A stretch of 64,000 nt of DNA from an uncultured Prevotellaceae bacterium (GTDB lineage Bacteria; Bacteroidota; Bacteroidia; Bacteroidales; Bacteroidaceae), in the NCBI GenBank assembly GCA_902801155.1, contig CADCHG010000005.1, positions 1-64,000 of the forward strand, in the 5' to 3' direction. The translations under genes and the position numbers were made by a program. Positions 25,572 through 33,819 of this stretch are shown here, one piece after another. Every line of letters starts with the position of its first letter. Position 1 is the first letter of the stretch. The notes under the pieces are model-generated. The model was not told where the DNA came from, searched no databases, and saw only the letters and a program-made list of their open reading frames with translations.

Positions 25572-28259
25572 TTATTGCTTAGTCCACTTACGTGAAACGA
25601 GCACTTTCTTGCCATTCACCATCTTGTATTTTGATCTGATCGTAGTATATTGCATAACAGGATCATGAGTAAAATACTTAGCATTTGTCTGCCCTATAGC
25701 TTCACGAGCCGCATCCGTACATGCAACTATCACATTCGATATTTCCTTGTATTCCTTATTAGCCTTATCCACGGTGATAGTCACATTGTGAGATTCATCT
25801 GTAAGCTTTGCACCAATCAACTTCGTGCTTGCAGGAATATGAATATGAGAAAGATTCAAACAAAGGCTAAATGCACCTCTGCCAATCTCACTAACCTTGT
25901 CGGGAAGAATCATTTCACGAATGCCATGACACTGCCAAAAAGCCATCTCGCCTATCTTTTTGAGATTTACAGGAAGTTTCAGGTTATGAAGTTCAGTAGA
26001 GATGCCAAATGCCTTTTCTCCAATAGTATGCACATTGTCATACATTTTAACCTCCTCAATATGAGTATCATAGAAGCAACGTTTACCTATCTCAGTGATG
26101 TTTTTAGGCAATGCTATGTACTTTAACCACGGTACCCAAGCAAAAGATTCGTCTGGCATATATGTAGATGGCTTCCCCTGCTGATCAACAATATAGGCAT
26201 CGCTGAGATCCAGAGCTCGCAACCTGCAACCCCAGTTGAAGTTCTCCATTCTATCCCTGCAAAGCCATTTCAGCCAATTAATGTCCTGCGCATTTATAGG
26301 TCCGATAACCTTCAGTCTCTTTACATCTCTCCATTCTGTTTCCGTAAGCAACGTATTCAGTTGTCCTGCTTTTGAGTTAGTCAAAGACTTCATAAATCGA
26401 GTGTCACTATAACCGTTGAAATCCAAATGAACTCTACGGGAAGACTCCCTTGCCCATCTCCATTCATTACGCAGCAGAGGGTCAGACGCAATATCAGGAT
26501 TACACATCAGCAACAACTCACGACTCATCTCATTCGGCAATTCCCTGTAATATTTTGTCAAAATATATGCTGAGAGACAATTATCATAGTTGCCAACGAC
26601 AAATGCGTTGACAACTTTATAAAATTGCTCACGAGCTGCATCATAGTGAGCCTTAAACACAGCTGCACTATCCTCACACGCATATCCGTCAACCCATAAT
26701 TTTGCATCTTTTACCTTCTCTTCGCACTGAGCAATCAACTTATTACACCAATGCAGTTTGTCATTGAGCGGAGTTCCTGACAGAGAGTCTTTTTCCAAGT
26801 CGATATACACATCACCCCCCTCTGCAATAATCGCTTTTCTGCGACTATCACCAAAACTTATGACAGAGTATTGAGGAACCGTCACCTGCATAGAGAACTC
26901 ACTTGTTTCTGAAGGCTTCAGCATCATCAATTCCTTGTAGTTGGAACAGTCAAAAACCATTGTCGGATATTTAGGATGTTGCTTTCTGCCTCGTATGGTA
27001 AAGGTAACATCAGGCCTCTTTGTACTGTATGTCTCAATCCTCAGATTAGGGTTAGTTTTATAGAAGATCCTTGGATTCTCACTACCGAGATCACTTCTAA
27101 TCTGATTTAGGATATGTGCACCCTCTTCCACCTTAATTACTTCAAGGGCTGAATCTTCTATGAAAGCATAGTCGTATATTTTATTCACACTTGCAGGAAT
27201 AGTGATTTCCCTGAGCTTCGGACAGCACCCAAAAGCCTGCCAATGAATCTCCTTAGTGTTGAAAGGAAGTATGATTTTCTCAAGCCATGGAACTCTGAAA
27301 AAAGCACGTTCACTTATACAGTCGTCAAAGGTCGTGCAGAAATGATGATAGACAGAATCCCTCATCTCTTCTACCAGCCATCCGTATTTGTCATAGCATA
27401 CATTGACAGAAGAATCCACATTCATATAATAAATAACACCGATAGTATCTTTTTTCAGATTCTTCACCATGTGCATTCCTTGCACCTTACTAAAATAGTC
27501 ATGATTACAGTTTTGAAACTCATGATCAGTGTACGCAATAGTATCTGTAACAAACCATGCCATAGACAAATCCAACGTGTTGAGCTTAGGAAAATACTGG
27601 TCATAACCATCTGAAAGTTTAAGCAGCATCAGGTCTAAGCCATTTATAGGTCCACCAACCCTGAGCGTTGTCATGTTCTTGGTATCATGATTTGATATGA
27701 AATCATCTATCTGAAACAAGAGACTTGATGGGCTGTTTATTATCAGCATAGGATCATCCAACTCCCTATTGAGAAGTGACATCATTCCCGACATAAGATC
27801 CATAGCCTTATCCTTCTCATCCTTCTTAGACTTACTTTCCTCATAGGTCATCTTACGGAATCTCATCGTCCAACCATTCTGTGAGTCGTATGGCACAAGA
27901 ACGAGCAGTCCTTCATCGTCGAATGAAATCTCACTCTGCGACATCTTGCCGTCAATATTCTTCACTAAATATGAGCCTGACTGCGACTTGCCCCAAAGAT
28001 CATCATTCCAAGATGTGACGGGAGCATCAGAGAGGTAATAACTACCTTTGAACAATTCCATATTCGCACCACTCTTATCGTTATGTAGTTTCTGCGATAT
28101 TGATACTTCGGAAATATTCATTATAATATCACCAGCCATCACCATACCTTTATTTGGCACAAGTATCCAGTCGCCAATAATATCTTTGATTTTTACATTT
28201 TTTGCATTTAGATTCATGCCAAGAAGCACGAATAAGGTCATAATGAGGTATTTTCTCAT
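25572..28259 (-). CDS. BspA-type leucine-rich-repeat surface protein
   Basis: An 895-residue secreted protein with signal peptide (MRKYLIMTLFVLLGMNLNA). It has two BspA-like LRR_5 modules: about 325-390 (PWLEKIILPFNTKEIHWQAF, CCPKLREITIPASVNKIYDY) and about 695-830 (WLKYIALPKNITEIGKRCFY, MAFWQCHGIREMILPDKVSE). Between them, about 415-500, lies a beta-rich domain starting TFTIRGRKQHPKYPTMVFD that resembles the DUF4369 fold of thiol-disulfide oxidoreductase lipoproteins, then a helical stretch with LSAYILTKYYRELP. So the protein seems a hybrid of duplicated LRR blocks around a DUF4369-like centre. BspA proteins mediate adhesion in oral Bacteroidales by family knowledge. No T9SS tail is seen. 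Confidence 0.82.
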   Translation of the reverse strand: MRKYLIMTLFVLLGMNLNAKNVKIKDIIGDWILVPNKGMVMAGDIIMNISEVSISQKLHNDKSGANMELFKGSYYLSDAPVTSWNDDLWGKSQSGSYLVKNIDGKMSQSEISFDDEGLLVLVPYDSQNGWTMRFRKMTYEESKSKKDEKDKAMDLMSGMMSLLNRELDDPMLIINSPSSLLFQIDDFISNHDTKNMTTLRVGGPINGLDLMLLKLSDGYDQYFPKLNTLDLSMAWFVTDTIAYTDHEFQNCNHDYFSKVQGMHMVKNLKKDTIGVIYYMNVDSSVNVCYDKYGWLVEEMRDSVYHHFCTTFDDCISERAFFRVPWLEKIILPFNTKEIHWQAFGCCPKLREITIPASVNKIYDYAFIEDSALEVIKVEEGAHILNQIRSDLGSENPRIFYKTNPNLRIETYSTKRPDVTFTIRGRKQHPKYPTMVFDCSNYKELMMLKPSETSEFSMQVTVPQYSVISFGDSRRKAIIAEGGDVYIDLEKDSLSGTPLNDKLHWCNKLIAQCEEKVKDAKLWVDGYACEDSAAVFKAHYDAAREQFYKVVNAFVVGNYDNCLSAYILTKYYRELPNEMSRELLLMCNPDIASDPLLRNEWRWARESSRRVHLDFNGYSDTRFMKSLTNSKAGQLNTLLTETEWRDVKRLKVIGPINAQDINWLKWLCRDRMENFNWGCRLRALDLSDAYIVDQQGKPSTYMPDESFAWVPWLKYIALPKNITEIGKRCFYDTHIEEVKMYDNVHTIGEKAFGISTELHNLKLPVNLKKIGEMAFWQCHGIREMILPDKVSEIGRGAFSLCLNLSHIHIPASTKLIGAKLTDESHNVTITVDKANKEYKEISNVIVACTDAAREAIGQTNAKYFTHDPVMQYTTIRSKYKMVNGKKVLVSRKWTKQ

Positions 28260-28344
28260 AGTAGAAATCAATGTTTTTAGTTAGAAAATTAAAATATACC
28301 GTTTTTCGAATTATTCACAACACATTCGCCTTTAATCCCAGTCC

Positions 28345-28788
28345 TTATAAATCTGCGTAATTAGGTATCTCCGGCATAAACTCCCACCTACCCGAATCAT
28401 CATTATATCTCAGGCAGACATGCTGAGTGCCGTTGCTCATCATGAGATATTTCACGTTGAGCTGAGTGTTATAGGAAAGAATCTGATGAAGCACTTTTTC
28501 CGTAATCTCAATATCCGGAGCCTTATACTCAATAATCATACGAGGCAACATCTCCCTATCGTAAAGCACTGAGTCACAGCGCAGTTTCTTTTCACCAACC
28601 ATCAGTTGCACCTCGTTTCCCATAAGAGCCGTGGGATAGCCCTTATATTCCACAAGGAAATTCACGAAGCATTGGCGCACCATCTCCTCGGGAGTAAGGC
28701 GCACATATTTACGGCGGAGAATGTCAAGCACCATCGTCTTGCCATTCTCCTGCCGTATTTTCATTTTATCGTAAGGTGGAAGGTTCAT
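28345..28788 (-). CDS. Type I restriction HsdR N-terminal-like (HSDR_N_2) protein
   Basis: A 147-residue stand-alone protein carrying the PD-(D/E)xK-like fold of the HsdR N-terminus: VEYKGYPTALMGNEVQLMVG, then RCDSVLYDREMLPRMIIEYKAP with the D and E-x-K residues near 74 and 89-91, then LHQILSYNTQLNVKYLMMSNG. No methyltransferase, specificity or helicase subunit is nearby, so it is not part of a type I system. It is a conserved single-domain protein in Bacteroidales, presumably a nuclease or nucleic-acid-binding protein. It starts 34 bp beyond the stop of the aldo/keto reductase gene and is probably in its transcript. Confidence 0.88.
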   Translation of the reverse strand: MNLPPYDKMKIRQENGKTMVLDILRRKYVRLTPEEMVRQCFVNFLVEYKGYPTALMGNEVQLMVGEKKLRCDSVLYDREMLPRMIIEYKAPDIEITEKVLHQILSYNTQLNVKYLMMSNGTQHVCLRYNDDSGRWEFMPEIPNYADL

Positions 28789-28794
28789 AATAGT

Positions 28795-28829
28795 GGCCCA
28801 AAGAGCGGGTTTATGGCTATGGTTAGGCC
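28795..28829 (-). repeat. 3'-end palindromic repeat supplying the aldo/keto reductase stop
   Basis: Minus strand AAGGCCTAACCATAGCCATA: the AAG GCC TAA codons are the last two residues and stop of the reductase. Confidence 0.75.
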
Positions 28830-29785
28830 TTCAACACAGCCTTTATATTCTTCTCCATCTGCTCAACCTTGCTCACACCAACGAGGACGGAGGTAGTACC
28901 ACGCTGATTAAGAATCCATTGCAAGGCAGCATCTGATAGCGATTGTCCTTTCTTCTGAGCCTCATCCGACATAGCGCGGAGCTTGGCAAGAAGCTCTGGC
29001 GTTAGGTTCTCTGGACGAAGGAACTGACTATGCGTCATCCTCGAATCATCGGGAATACCATTGAGATAACGATCGGTGAGAAGTCCCTGTGCAAGTGGAG
29101 AGAATGATATGAATCCAATGCCGTTTTCTGCACAATAATCCAAGACTCCATTATCCAGAGGCTCATGCTCTATGAGGTTCAGCTTATCCTGATAAATAAG
29201 CAATGGCACATCACGCGCAGCAAGATATTCCTTCGCCGTTTTCAGAGCCTCAAGCGGCCAACGGGATATGCCCACATAGAGAGCCTTACCCTGCTTCACA
29301 ATGTCCACAAGTGCCTGGAGAGTCTCTTCAAGAGGCGTGACAGGATCATAGCGATGACTGTAGAAAAGGTCAACGTAATCCAGTTTCATACGCTTCAAGC
29401 TCTGCTCCAAACTCGCAAACAGATACTTCCTTGAACCCCAGTCGCCATAAGGACCAGGCCACATATCATATCCAGCCTTTGTAGCAATGAACAGCTCATC
29501 ACGATAAGGACGGAAATCCTCATCCATCAGTCTTCCAAGCGTTTCCTCGGCTGCTCCGTAAGGAGGTCCGTAGTTGTTTGCAAGGTCAAAATGCGTCACA
29601 CCATGATCAAAGGCATAATGCGTTATGGCACGGCTACGCTGATACGCATCGGCATCGCCGAAGTTATGCCAGAAGCCGAGGCTCACCTTTGGCAACATCA
29701 CACCTGAACGCCCACAGCGACGATACATCTTGTCCTGATTCTGATATCGCTGTGCATCTGCAATATATGGTTCTCTAAGTATCAT
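28823..29785 (-). CDS. Aldo/keto reductase (YghZ/GpR-like)
   Basis: A 320-residue NADPH-dependent oxidoreductase with a TIM-barrel fold. The catalytic tetrad is visible: Asp in THFDLANNYGPPYG, Tyr in the same motif, Lys in ATKAGYDMWPGPYG, and His in DYVDLFYSHRYDP. The NNYGPPYGAAEETLGRLM and GYDMWPGPYGDWGSRKYL segments are typical of the L-glyceraldehyde-3-phosphate reductase group (AKR14). The C-terminal NADP-binding loop includes RGTTSVLVGVSKVEQMEKN. The final KA and stop derive from a palindromic repeat. The predicted leader carries a copy of the 46-bp element. Confidence 0.93.
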   Translation of the reverse strand: MILREPYIADAQRYQNQDKMYRRCGRSGVMLPKVSLGFWHNFGDADAYQRSRAITHYAFDHGVTHFDLANNYGPPYGAAEETLGRLMDEDFRPYRDELFIATKAGYDMWPGPYGDWGSRKYLFASLEQSLKRMKLDYVDLFYSHRYDPVTPLEETLQALVDIVKQGKALYVGISRWPLEALKTAKEYLAARDVPLLIYQDKLNLIEHEPLDNGVLDYCAENGIGFISFSPLAQGLLTDRYLNGIPDDSRMTHSQFLRPENLTPELLAKLRAMSDEAQKKGQSLSDAALQWILNQRGTTSVLVGVSKVEQMEKNIKAVLKA

Positions 29786-29849
29786 TTTTTTTAGTTTTTA
29801 GGTAAATCGAGAGTTTTTTCGTTCGAAGACTTGCATAGCTTGATGAGCC

Positions 29850-29917
29850 ACAGCGAATAAAATAGTGCATGTCCGCCCAAAGCTAGCGCACGTTTTCAAT
29901 TTTCGAGAGCAAAGATA
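29850..29917 (-). promoter_or_regulatory. -7 box and 46-bp-type leader element (copy C) of the aldo/keto reductase gene
   Basis: Minus strand: TATCTTTG (complement of 29910-29917), CTCTCGAAAATTGAAAAC, then GTGCGCTAGCTTTGGGCGGA and CATGCACTATTTTATTCG. Strongly similar to the Nif3 leader copy in the same position relative to the -7 box. Confidence 0.75.
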
Positions 29918-29960
29918 CTCATTTTTCCACAAAAACAAAGGATTTTACGCGATTTTTTTA

Positions 29961-29968
29961 TAACTTTG
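29961..29968 (+). promoter_or_regulatory. -7 box for the helicase gene
   Basis: TAACTTTG followed by CGCT. The -33 element is weak. The predicted leader runs about 85 nt and carries a palindromic repeat at 30012-30038. Confidence 0.6.
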
Positions 29969-29990
29969 CGCTATTAATCATACCCCCATA

Positions 29991-30038
29991 AGGATAAAAT
30001 ACTATCTAAAACGCTCCCCCTTGGGGGACTGGGGGACT
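29991..30038 (+). repeat. Palindromic repeat in the helicase leader
   Basis: AATACTATCTAAAACGCTCC, then CCCTTGGGGGACTGGGGGAC. Same unit, including the AATACTATCTAA flank, as the copy at 7423-7473. Confidence 0.8.
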
Positions 30039-30053
30039 TAAACCCAAACAAAA

Positions 30054-32804
30054 ATGTTCACCCCCGATCAAAGCCAACAGGAAATAATCAACATATCACA
30101 AGGTCATCATCTCGTTCTCGCACCTCCGGGATGCGGCAAGACACAGATTCTGTCCGAAAGAATCCGCATTGCCCATAGCGAGCACGGAGTACCCTACGGC
30201 GATATGCTCTGCCTCACGTTCACCAACCGAGCAGCGCGAGGTATGGCAGAACGTATCTCTCAGACTATCAGCGATTCCGACATCTCCGACCTCTTCGTCG
30301 GCAATATCCACAGATACTGCATAAGGATTCTTACAAACCACGAACTCGTACCCTCAAACACCAGTATCATTGACGATGACGATGCCCTCAGCATTCTCTC
30401 ACGCCTCTCTAATCAGGACGAGGAACTGGTCATTGCCGACTTCAAGAAGACGCACGACCTCTTCGACTGCATCCATTTCTCGCAGATGATGCACCAGATA
30501 AACAAAAAGCATCCCAAGGATATACGCCTGCATCCCGAATGCCTCAACAAAGACGACCTAAACGCTATGCGAATGGTGTGTACGGCATACCGAAAGGAGT
30601 TCACGGCAGAGATGATGAACGATATGTACGAACATGCCGACTTCTATCTGAGTGACATAAATGATATGCAGACAGGCACTTACGCCAACTATGCGGCATA
30701 TCGTCAGCAGGTAAGGAACACTCTCACGAAACTATCACTTGCACATCAGTACGAGGCATACAAGCGCGAGCATAACCTAATGGATTTCAACGAGGTACTG
30801 CTTCGTGCCTATGATGCCATAAGCGAGGCGAAAGCAAGCAACGAACCTGAGAAGCGAGCATTTCTTGAAGCCGTTCAGCGCCCTTGGATTCAGGTTGACG
30901 AGGTGCAGGATCTCAATCCGCTACAGATGGCAATCATAGACCTCATAAGCAAGAACGAGTGCATCCTCTACCTCGGCGACGAGCAACAGGCCATCTTCTC
31001 ATTCATGGGTGCAAAGCTGTCAACCCTCGAAATGCTGCGCAAACGCTGTGCAAATTCCATTCATCACCTTGCCCAGAACCACCGTTCGCCACGCTATCTG
31101 CTCGATATATATAATAGGTACGCGGAAAAGGTGCTTGGCATTGACCCTGCCTTCCTTCCACAACCAACCAACAACGACCAGGCTGAGGATGCCACACGCT
31201 TCATCTATGCCGGCACAACCGATGAGGAGATAGTGAAGATAGCTCAGCAGGCAGGGCAATGGCTTCACACGAACCCTGACGAGACAACGGCTATCGTCAC
31301 CCTATCGAATGCCGATGCAGAGGAAATCAGCCATCAGCTTACCTTGCTATCCCTACCCCATTTCAAGATTTCGGGCACCGACCTCTTCTCCACACCCGAC
31401 ATGAAACTGCTCCTCGCGCATTTCTCTGCTGTTATGTCCGACACCAACCTCATAGCATGGTCGCGCATCATGCAGGGGGCGAAATGTATCCATACGGCAT
31501 ACGAGGCAAGGGACATCGTGCATCAACTCATAGCCACAGGCATATCGCCTTCCGAGCTTATGACCGTAGGCACACCGCCTCTCACACAGCAGTTCGTAAA
31601 GGCATACGAGACGCAGGATATCGTCATTTTTGATACGGAGACAACAGGGCTCGACACTTTCCGCGACGACATCATCCAGATTGCCGCCATGCGCATCCGT
31701 GGCGAGAAAGTCCTTGGCGCTTTCATGGTGCACATAGAGACAGAGCGCGAGATCCCAACCATGCTCGGTGACATCGTGAACCCTATCATCGAGGAGCGCA
31801 AAACCGCCGATATTCTCTCTCACGAAGAAGCCCTCACCCATTTCGCCGACTTCGCAAAAGGTGCCGTCCTCCTTGCCCACAATGCCGATTTTGATATCAA
31901 CATATTACATTCCAATATCAAAAGATACAGTAAGGTCGTTCTCGAATCGGCTCCCTCCCTCGGGAGGGCGGAGGAAGGGGTCCCATACTTCGACTCTCTC
32001 CGTCTCATCCGACTTCTTGAGCCCGACCTGCGCGTTCACAAGCTCAAGCACCTGCTCGACACCCTGCATCTCGAAGGTCAGAACTCTCACCTTGCCGACG
32101 ATGATGTATATGCCACAAAGAGTCTCGTGGATTACTGCTACAAGAAGGCAAAGGCACTCATTCCTCATCAGAATGCGCTCCTTGCCCGTGAAGCCGTGAT
32201 AAACGTAGGTGCCAAGCTCCAGAAGAACTATGCCCCACTCTATCACCACACCCACGACCTATTATATAAGGAAGTCCCATCGCCTTCCGGTCCCCTCCCT
32301 CGGGAGGGCGGGGGAAGGGGCCTCATCACCGAACTCCGCTATATCCACGATGCACTTGCAGCCGACAAACTCATCCAACCAGTTGACAAACTCGACTATA
32401 TCTGCTCGTACATCGACAATGACCTTATCGACAGCGAGAAATACCCAGAACTAATCCTACAGCTCCAGCACTATGGCGCGGAAATCAACACTCTGCGCGA
32501 GGCAGATCTGTGCAGCGCAAGCAGGATCAAGGAACGTATCTATGTCTCTACGGTACACAAGGCCAAGGGACTTGAATTTGACAATGTCATCATCTATGAT
32601 GCCGTTGACGGCCGTTACCCTAACTTCAACGCCACCACCATCAACCAGAAGGAGGAGGATGCCCGCAAACTCTATGTAGCCCTCTCCCGTGCCAAGAAGC
32701 GCCTATATATCGGCATCTCAAGACTATTCATCAACCGCTACGGCAGAACCTTCGACAGAACCATCACCCCGTTCCTCAAACCAGTAATGGATAAGTTCTC
32801 GTAG
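30054..32804 (+). CDS. UvrD/Rep-type ATP-dependent helicase with embedded DnaQ-like 3'-5' exonuclease
   Basis: A 916-residue SF1 helicase. Walker A APPGCGKT is at 23-30, Walker B VDEVQD near 281-286, motif III DEQQAIFSFMGA near 308-320, motif V VSTVHKAKGLEF near 830 and motif VI VALSRAKKRLYIG near 875. Between helicase motifs IV and V sits a DEDDh exonuclease: FDTETTGLD with D527 and E529, LLAHNADFD near 605, and HLADDDVYAT near 678-687. Two copies of a GC-rich palindromic repeat are translated inside the protein (residues 633-644 and 744-757). The fused helicase-exonuclease suggests a DNA repair role that unwinds and trims ends; the partner is unknown. No frameshift or stop interrupts it. 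Confidence 0.9.
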   Translation: MFTPDQSQQEIINISQGHHLVLAPPGCGKTQILSERIRIAHSEHGVPYGDMLCLTFTNRAARGMAERISQTISDSDISDLFVGNIHRYCIRILTNHELVPSNTSIIDDDDALSILSRLSNQDEELVIADFKKTHDLFDCIHFSQMMHQINKKHPKDIRLHPECLNKDDLNAMRMVCTAYRKEFTAEMMNDMYEHADFYLSDINDMQTGTYANYAAYRQQVRNTLTKLSLAHQYEAYKREHNLMDFNEVLLRAYDAISEAKASNEPEKRAFLEAVQRPWIQVDEVQDLNPLQMAIIDLISKNECILYLGDEQQAIFSFMGAKLSTLEMLRKRCANSIHHLAQNHRSPRYLLDIYNRYAEKVLGIDPAFLPQPTNNDQAEDATRFIYAGTTDEEIVKIAQQAGQWLHTNPDETTAIVTLSNADAEEISHQLTLLSLPHFKISGTDLFSTPDMKLLLAHFSAVMSDTNLIAWSRIMQGAKCIHTAYEARDIVHQLIATGISPSELMTVGTPPLTQQFVKAYETQDIVIFDTETTGLDTFRDDIIQIAAMRIRGEKVLGAFMVHIETEREIPTMLGDIVNPIIEERKTADILSHEEALTHFADFAKGAVLLAHNADFDINILHSNIKRYSKVVLESAPSLGRAEEGVPYFDSLRLIRLLEPDLRVHKLKHLLDTLHLEGQNSHLADDDVYATKSLVDYCYKKAKALIPHQNALLAREAVINVGAKLQKNYAPLYHHTHDLLYKEVPSPSGPLPREGGGRGLITELRYIHDALAADKLIQPVDKLDYICSYIDNDLIDSEKYPELILQLQHYGAEINTLREADLCSASRIKERIYVSTVHKAKGLEFDNVIIYDAVDGRYPNFNATTINQKEEDARKLYVALSRAKKRLYIGISRLFINRYGRTFDRTITPFLKPVMDKFS
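31953..31980 (+). repeat. Palindromic repeat inserted in frame in the helicase, copy 1
   Basis: CCCTCCCTCGGGAGGGCGGA then GGAAGGGG, starting at the first base of a codon, read as PSLGRAEEG. It falls in the exonuclease between motif II and the YFDSLRLIRLL segment. Confidence 0.88.
32293..32320 (+). repeat. Palindromic repeat inserted in frame in the helicase, copy 2
   Basis: CCCTCCCTCGGGAGGGCGGG then GGAAGGGG, 27 of 28 bases identical to copy 1 but starting at the second base of a codon, so read as PLPREGGGRG. It follows the exonuclease domain. Confidence 0.88.
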
Positions 32805-33150
32805 TGTGTAAATATGATATTATGACGGTTTATGTGCACTACTTGCGTCATTTTTGTTTCATGTGCCGTTGGAACATGGTCGATTTTCTTTTTCTCAATC
32901 TCACCCAAAGCGTTATATGTTACATGTTATCTGAAGTTTGTTTTCAACCTACTCCATGCACGACATTCGCGACAACTATTGCAGGCTTCAGAAAAATGTT
33001 GTAATTCTGCACTCGTGCAGGTGCAGCGCACATTGTCACTTGTGATTCAAAATCACAGGCAAACGGCAAATCCGTTCTAACACCGTTGTAAAGCCGTTGT
33101 AAATCCGTTCCATATATCAGAGATATAGGGAAGCCCCATTTGGAAAAGGT
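32805..33150. other. Intergenic region with decayed leader element and minisatellite
   Basis: Two open frames of 66 and 82 codons overlap here but show no family, no good start context and no promoter, so none is called. About 32996-33045 (GTAATTCTGCACTCGTGCAG, GTGCAGCGCACATTGTCACT) resembles a deleted copy of the 46-bp leader element. CCGTTnTAAA-type 11-bp units follow at 33067-33110. Confidence 0.55.
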
Positions 33151-33163
33151 ATGGTTAGGCTTA
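33131..33163 (-). repeat. Palindromic repeat (AAGCCTAACC family) overlapping the smalltalk-like gene start
   Basis: Minus strand TATAAGCCTAACCATACCTT then TTCCAAATGGGGCTT. Unlike most copies it lies at a gene 5' end, and its complement supplies ATGGTTAGGCTT, the possible start of the next gene. Confidence 0.75.
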
Positions 33164-33261
33164 TAATTAAGGAAACTTGGAAATTCATTCTTCAAACATT
33201 GGCGGCGATACTGACCGTTATTGCTACAACTCTCGGCTTGACATCTTGTTTAGGTGTATAA
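33151..33261 (+). CDS. Smalltalk-like micro-protein
   Basis: A 36-codon gene. The segment KETWKFILQTLAAILTVIAT followed by TLGLTSCLGV matches the tiny Bacteroidota proteins named smalltalk: about 30 residues, a charged start (KETWKF), one hydrophobic helix and a terminal TSC. Role unknown. The only ATG (33151) lies within a palindromic repeat and would add MVRLI; family members usually begin just before KETW, where this gene has ATAATT, so the native start may be a rare ATT or may have been replaced. It is followed by a hairpin terminator. Smalltalk genes often neighbour HU-type or amidase genes; none is here. Confidence 0.72.
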   Translation: MVRLIIKETWKFILQTLAAILTVIATTLGLTSCLGV

Positions 33262-33266
33262 AAAAC

Positions 33267-33303
33267 GAATCCCCCATAACGAATATGCGGGATTCATATT
33301 TTA
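33267..33303 (+). terminator. Terminator after the smalltalk-like gene
   Basis: GAATCCC pairs with GGGATTC around a 15-nt loop, followed by ATATTTT. Confidence 0.65.
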
Positions 33304-33352
33304 GGCACGCTAACTTAACGTGACTCGACTATTATCATGAATTGATGTTGTG

Positions 33353-33733
33353 TTATGATTTTGTATTCATATTCTTCCTTGCAGAAACTATACGGTCCAT
33401 ATTAAAAATCACTTTGTTGCGGGCCGTGAGGTCGAAAATCTCTTCGAACTTCTTGTATTGCTTATCGCTGAGAATCTGCTTCATCTGCTTCTTGTGACGA
33501 TTCACTATTTTGTGAGCAGATCTGAATCCCATGCCTCTGCCTCTCTGTTGAGAAAGGTTTTCCATTGCATCGTTGAACTCTGCCATTGAAACCTTGACAG
33601 TTTCCATCTGGTTTTTGTCCAGCTCCAGATAGCAGCTTATTCTCTTGAAGAACACTGATGAGTCATTAGTCTTTGCATTTACACTCATTGTCATTACGAA
33701 CATTGCCACGATGGCGAAAACAATCTTTTTCAT
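33353..33733 (-). CDS. Small periplasmic helical protein (Spy/CpxP-like)
   Basis: A 126-residue secreted protein with signal peptide MKKIVFAIVAMFVMTMSVNA. The mature protein is mostly helical: YLELDKNQMETVKVSMAEF, then HKIVNRHKKQMKQILSDKQY and KKFEEIFDLTARN. The DKNQ and LSDKQY spacing recalls the LTxxQ helices of Spy/CpxP-type envelope proteins, but the match is loose and the function is unproven. Two 16-bp direct repeats of CTTTCGACGTTTACCC with a 22-bp period lie directly upstream of its promoter and suggest activation by a LytTR-type regulator. Confidence 0.8.
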   Translation of the reverse strand: MKKIVFAIVAMFVMTMSVNAKTNDSSVFFKRISCYLELDKNQMETVKVSMAEFNDAMENLSQQRGRGMGFRSAHKIVNRHKKQMKQILSDKQYKKFEEIFDLTARNKVIFNMDRIVSARKNMNTKS

Positions 33734-33784
33734 ATCTTTTTCTTTTTAAATGGTTATACGTTGTTTTGTTTCTGATTTCTGATG

Positions 33785-33792
33785 CAAAGGTA
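33785..33792 (-). promoter_or_regulatory. -7 box for the Spy-like gene
   Basis: TACCTTTG on the minus strand; start 52 nt downstream. Confidence 0.65.
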
Positions 33793-33819
33793 TGAAGAAA
33801 TGGGCTATACTCAAAATAC

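Noticed and set aside
28345-28788. Type I restriction-modification system
   Set aside because: Only an HsdR N-terminal-like domain is present; no hsdM, hsdS or helicase portion is nearby.
31950-32321. Sequencing frameshift or intein in the helicase
   Set aside because: The frame continues without breaks, catalytic motifs are intact, and the extra segments are only about 12 and 14 residues long and match dispersed DNA repeats.
32804-33080. 66- and 82-codon ORFs between the helicase and the smalltalk-like gene
   Set aside because: Overlap in different frames, cross repeat DNA, and resemble no protein. An HU-type neighbour was specifically looked for and not found.
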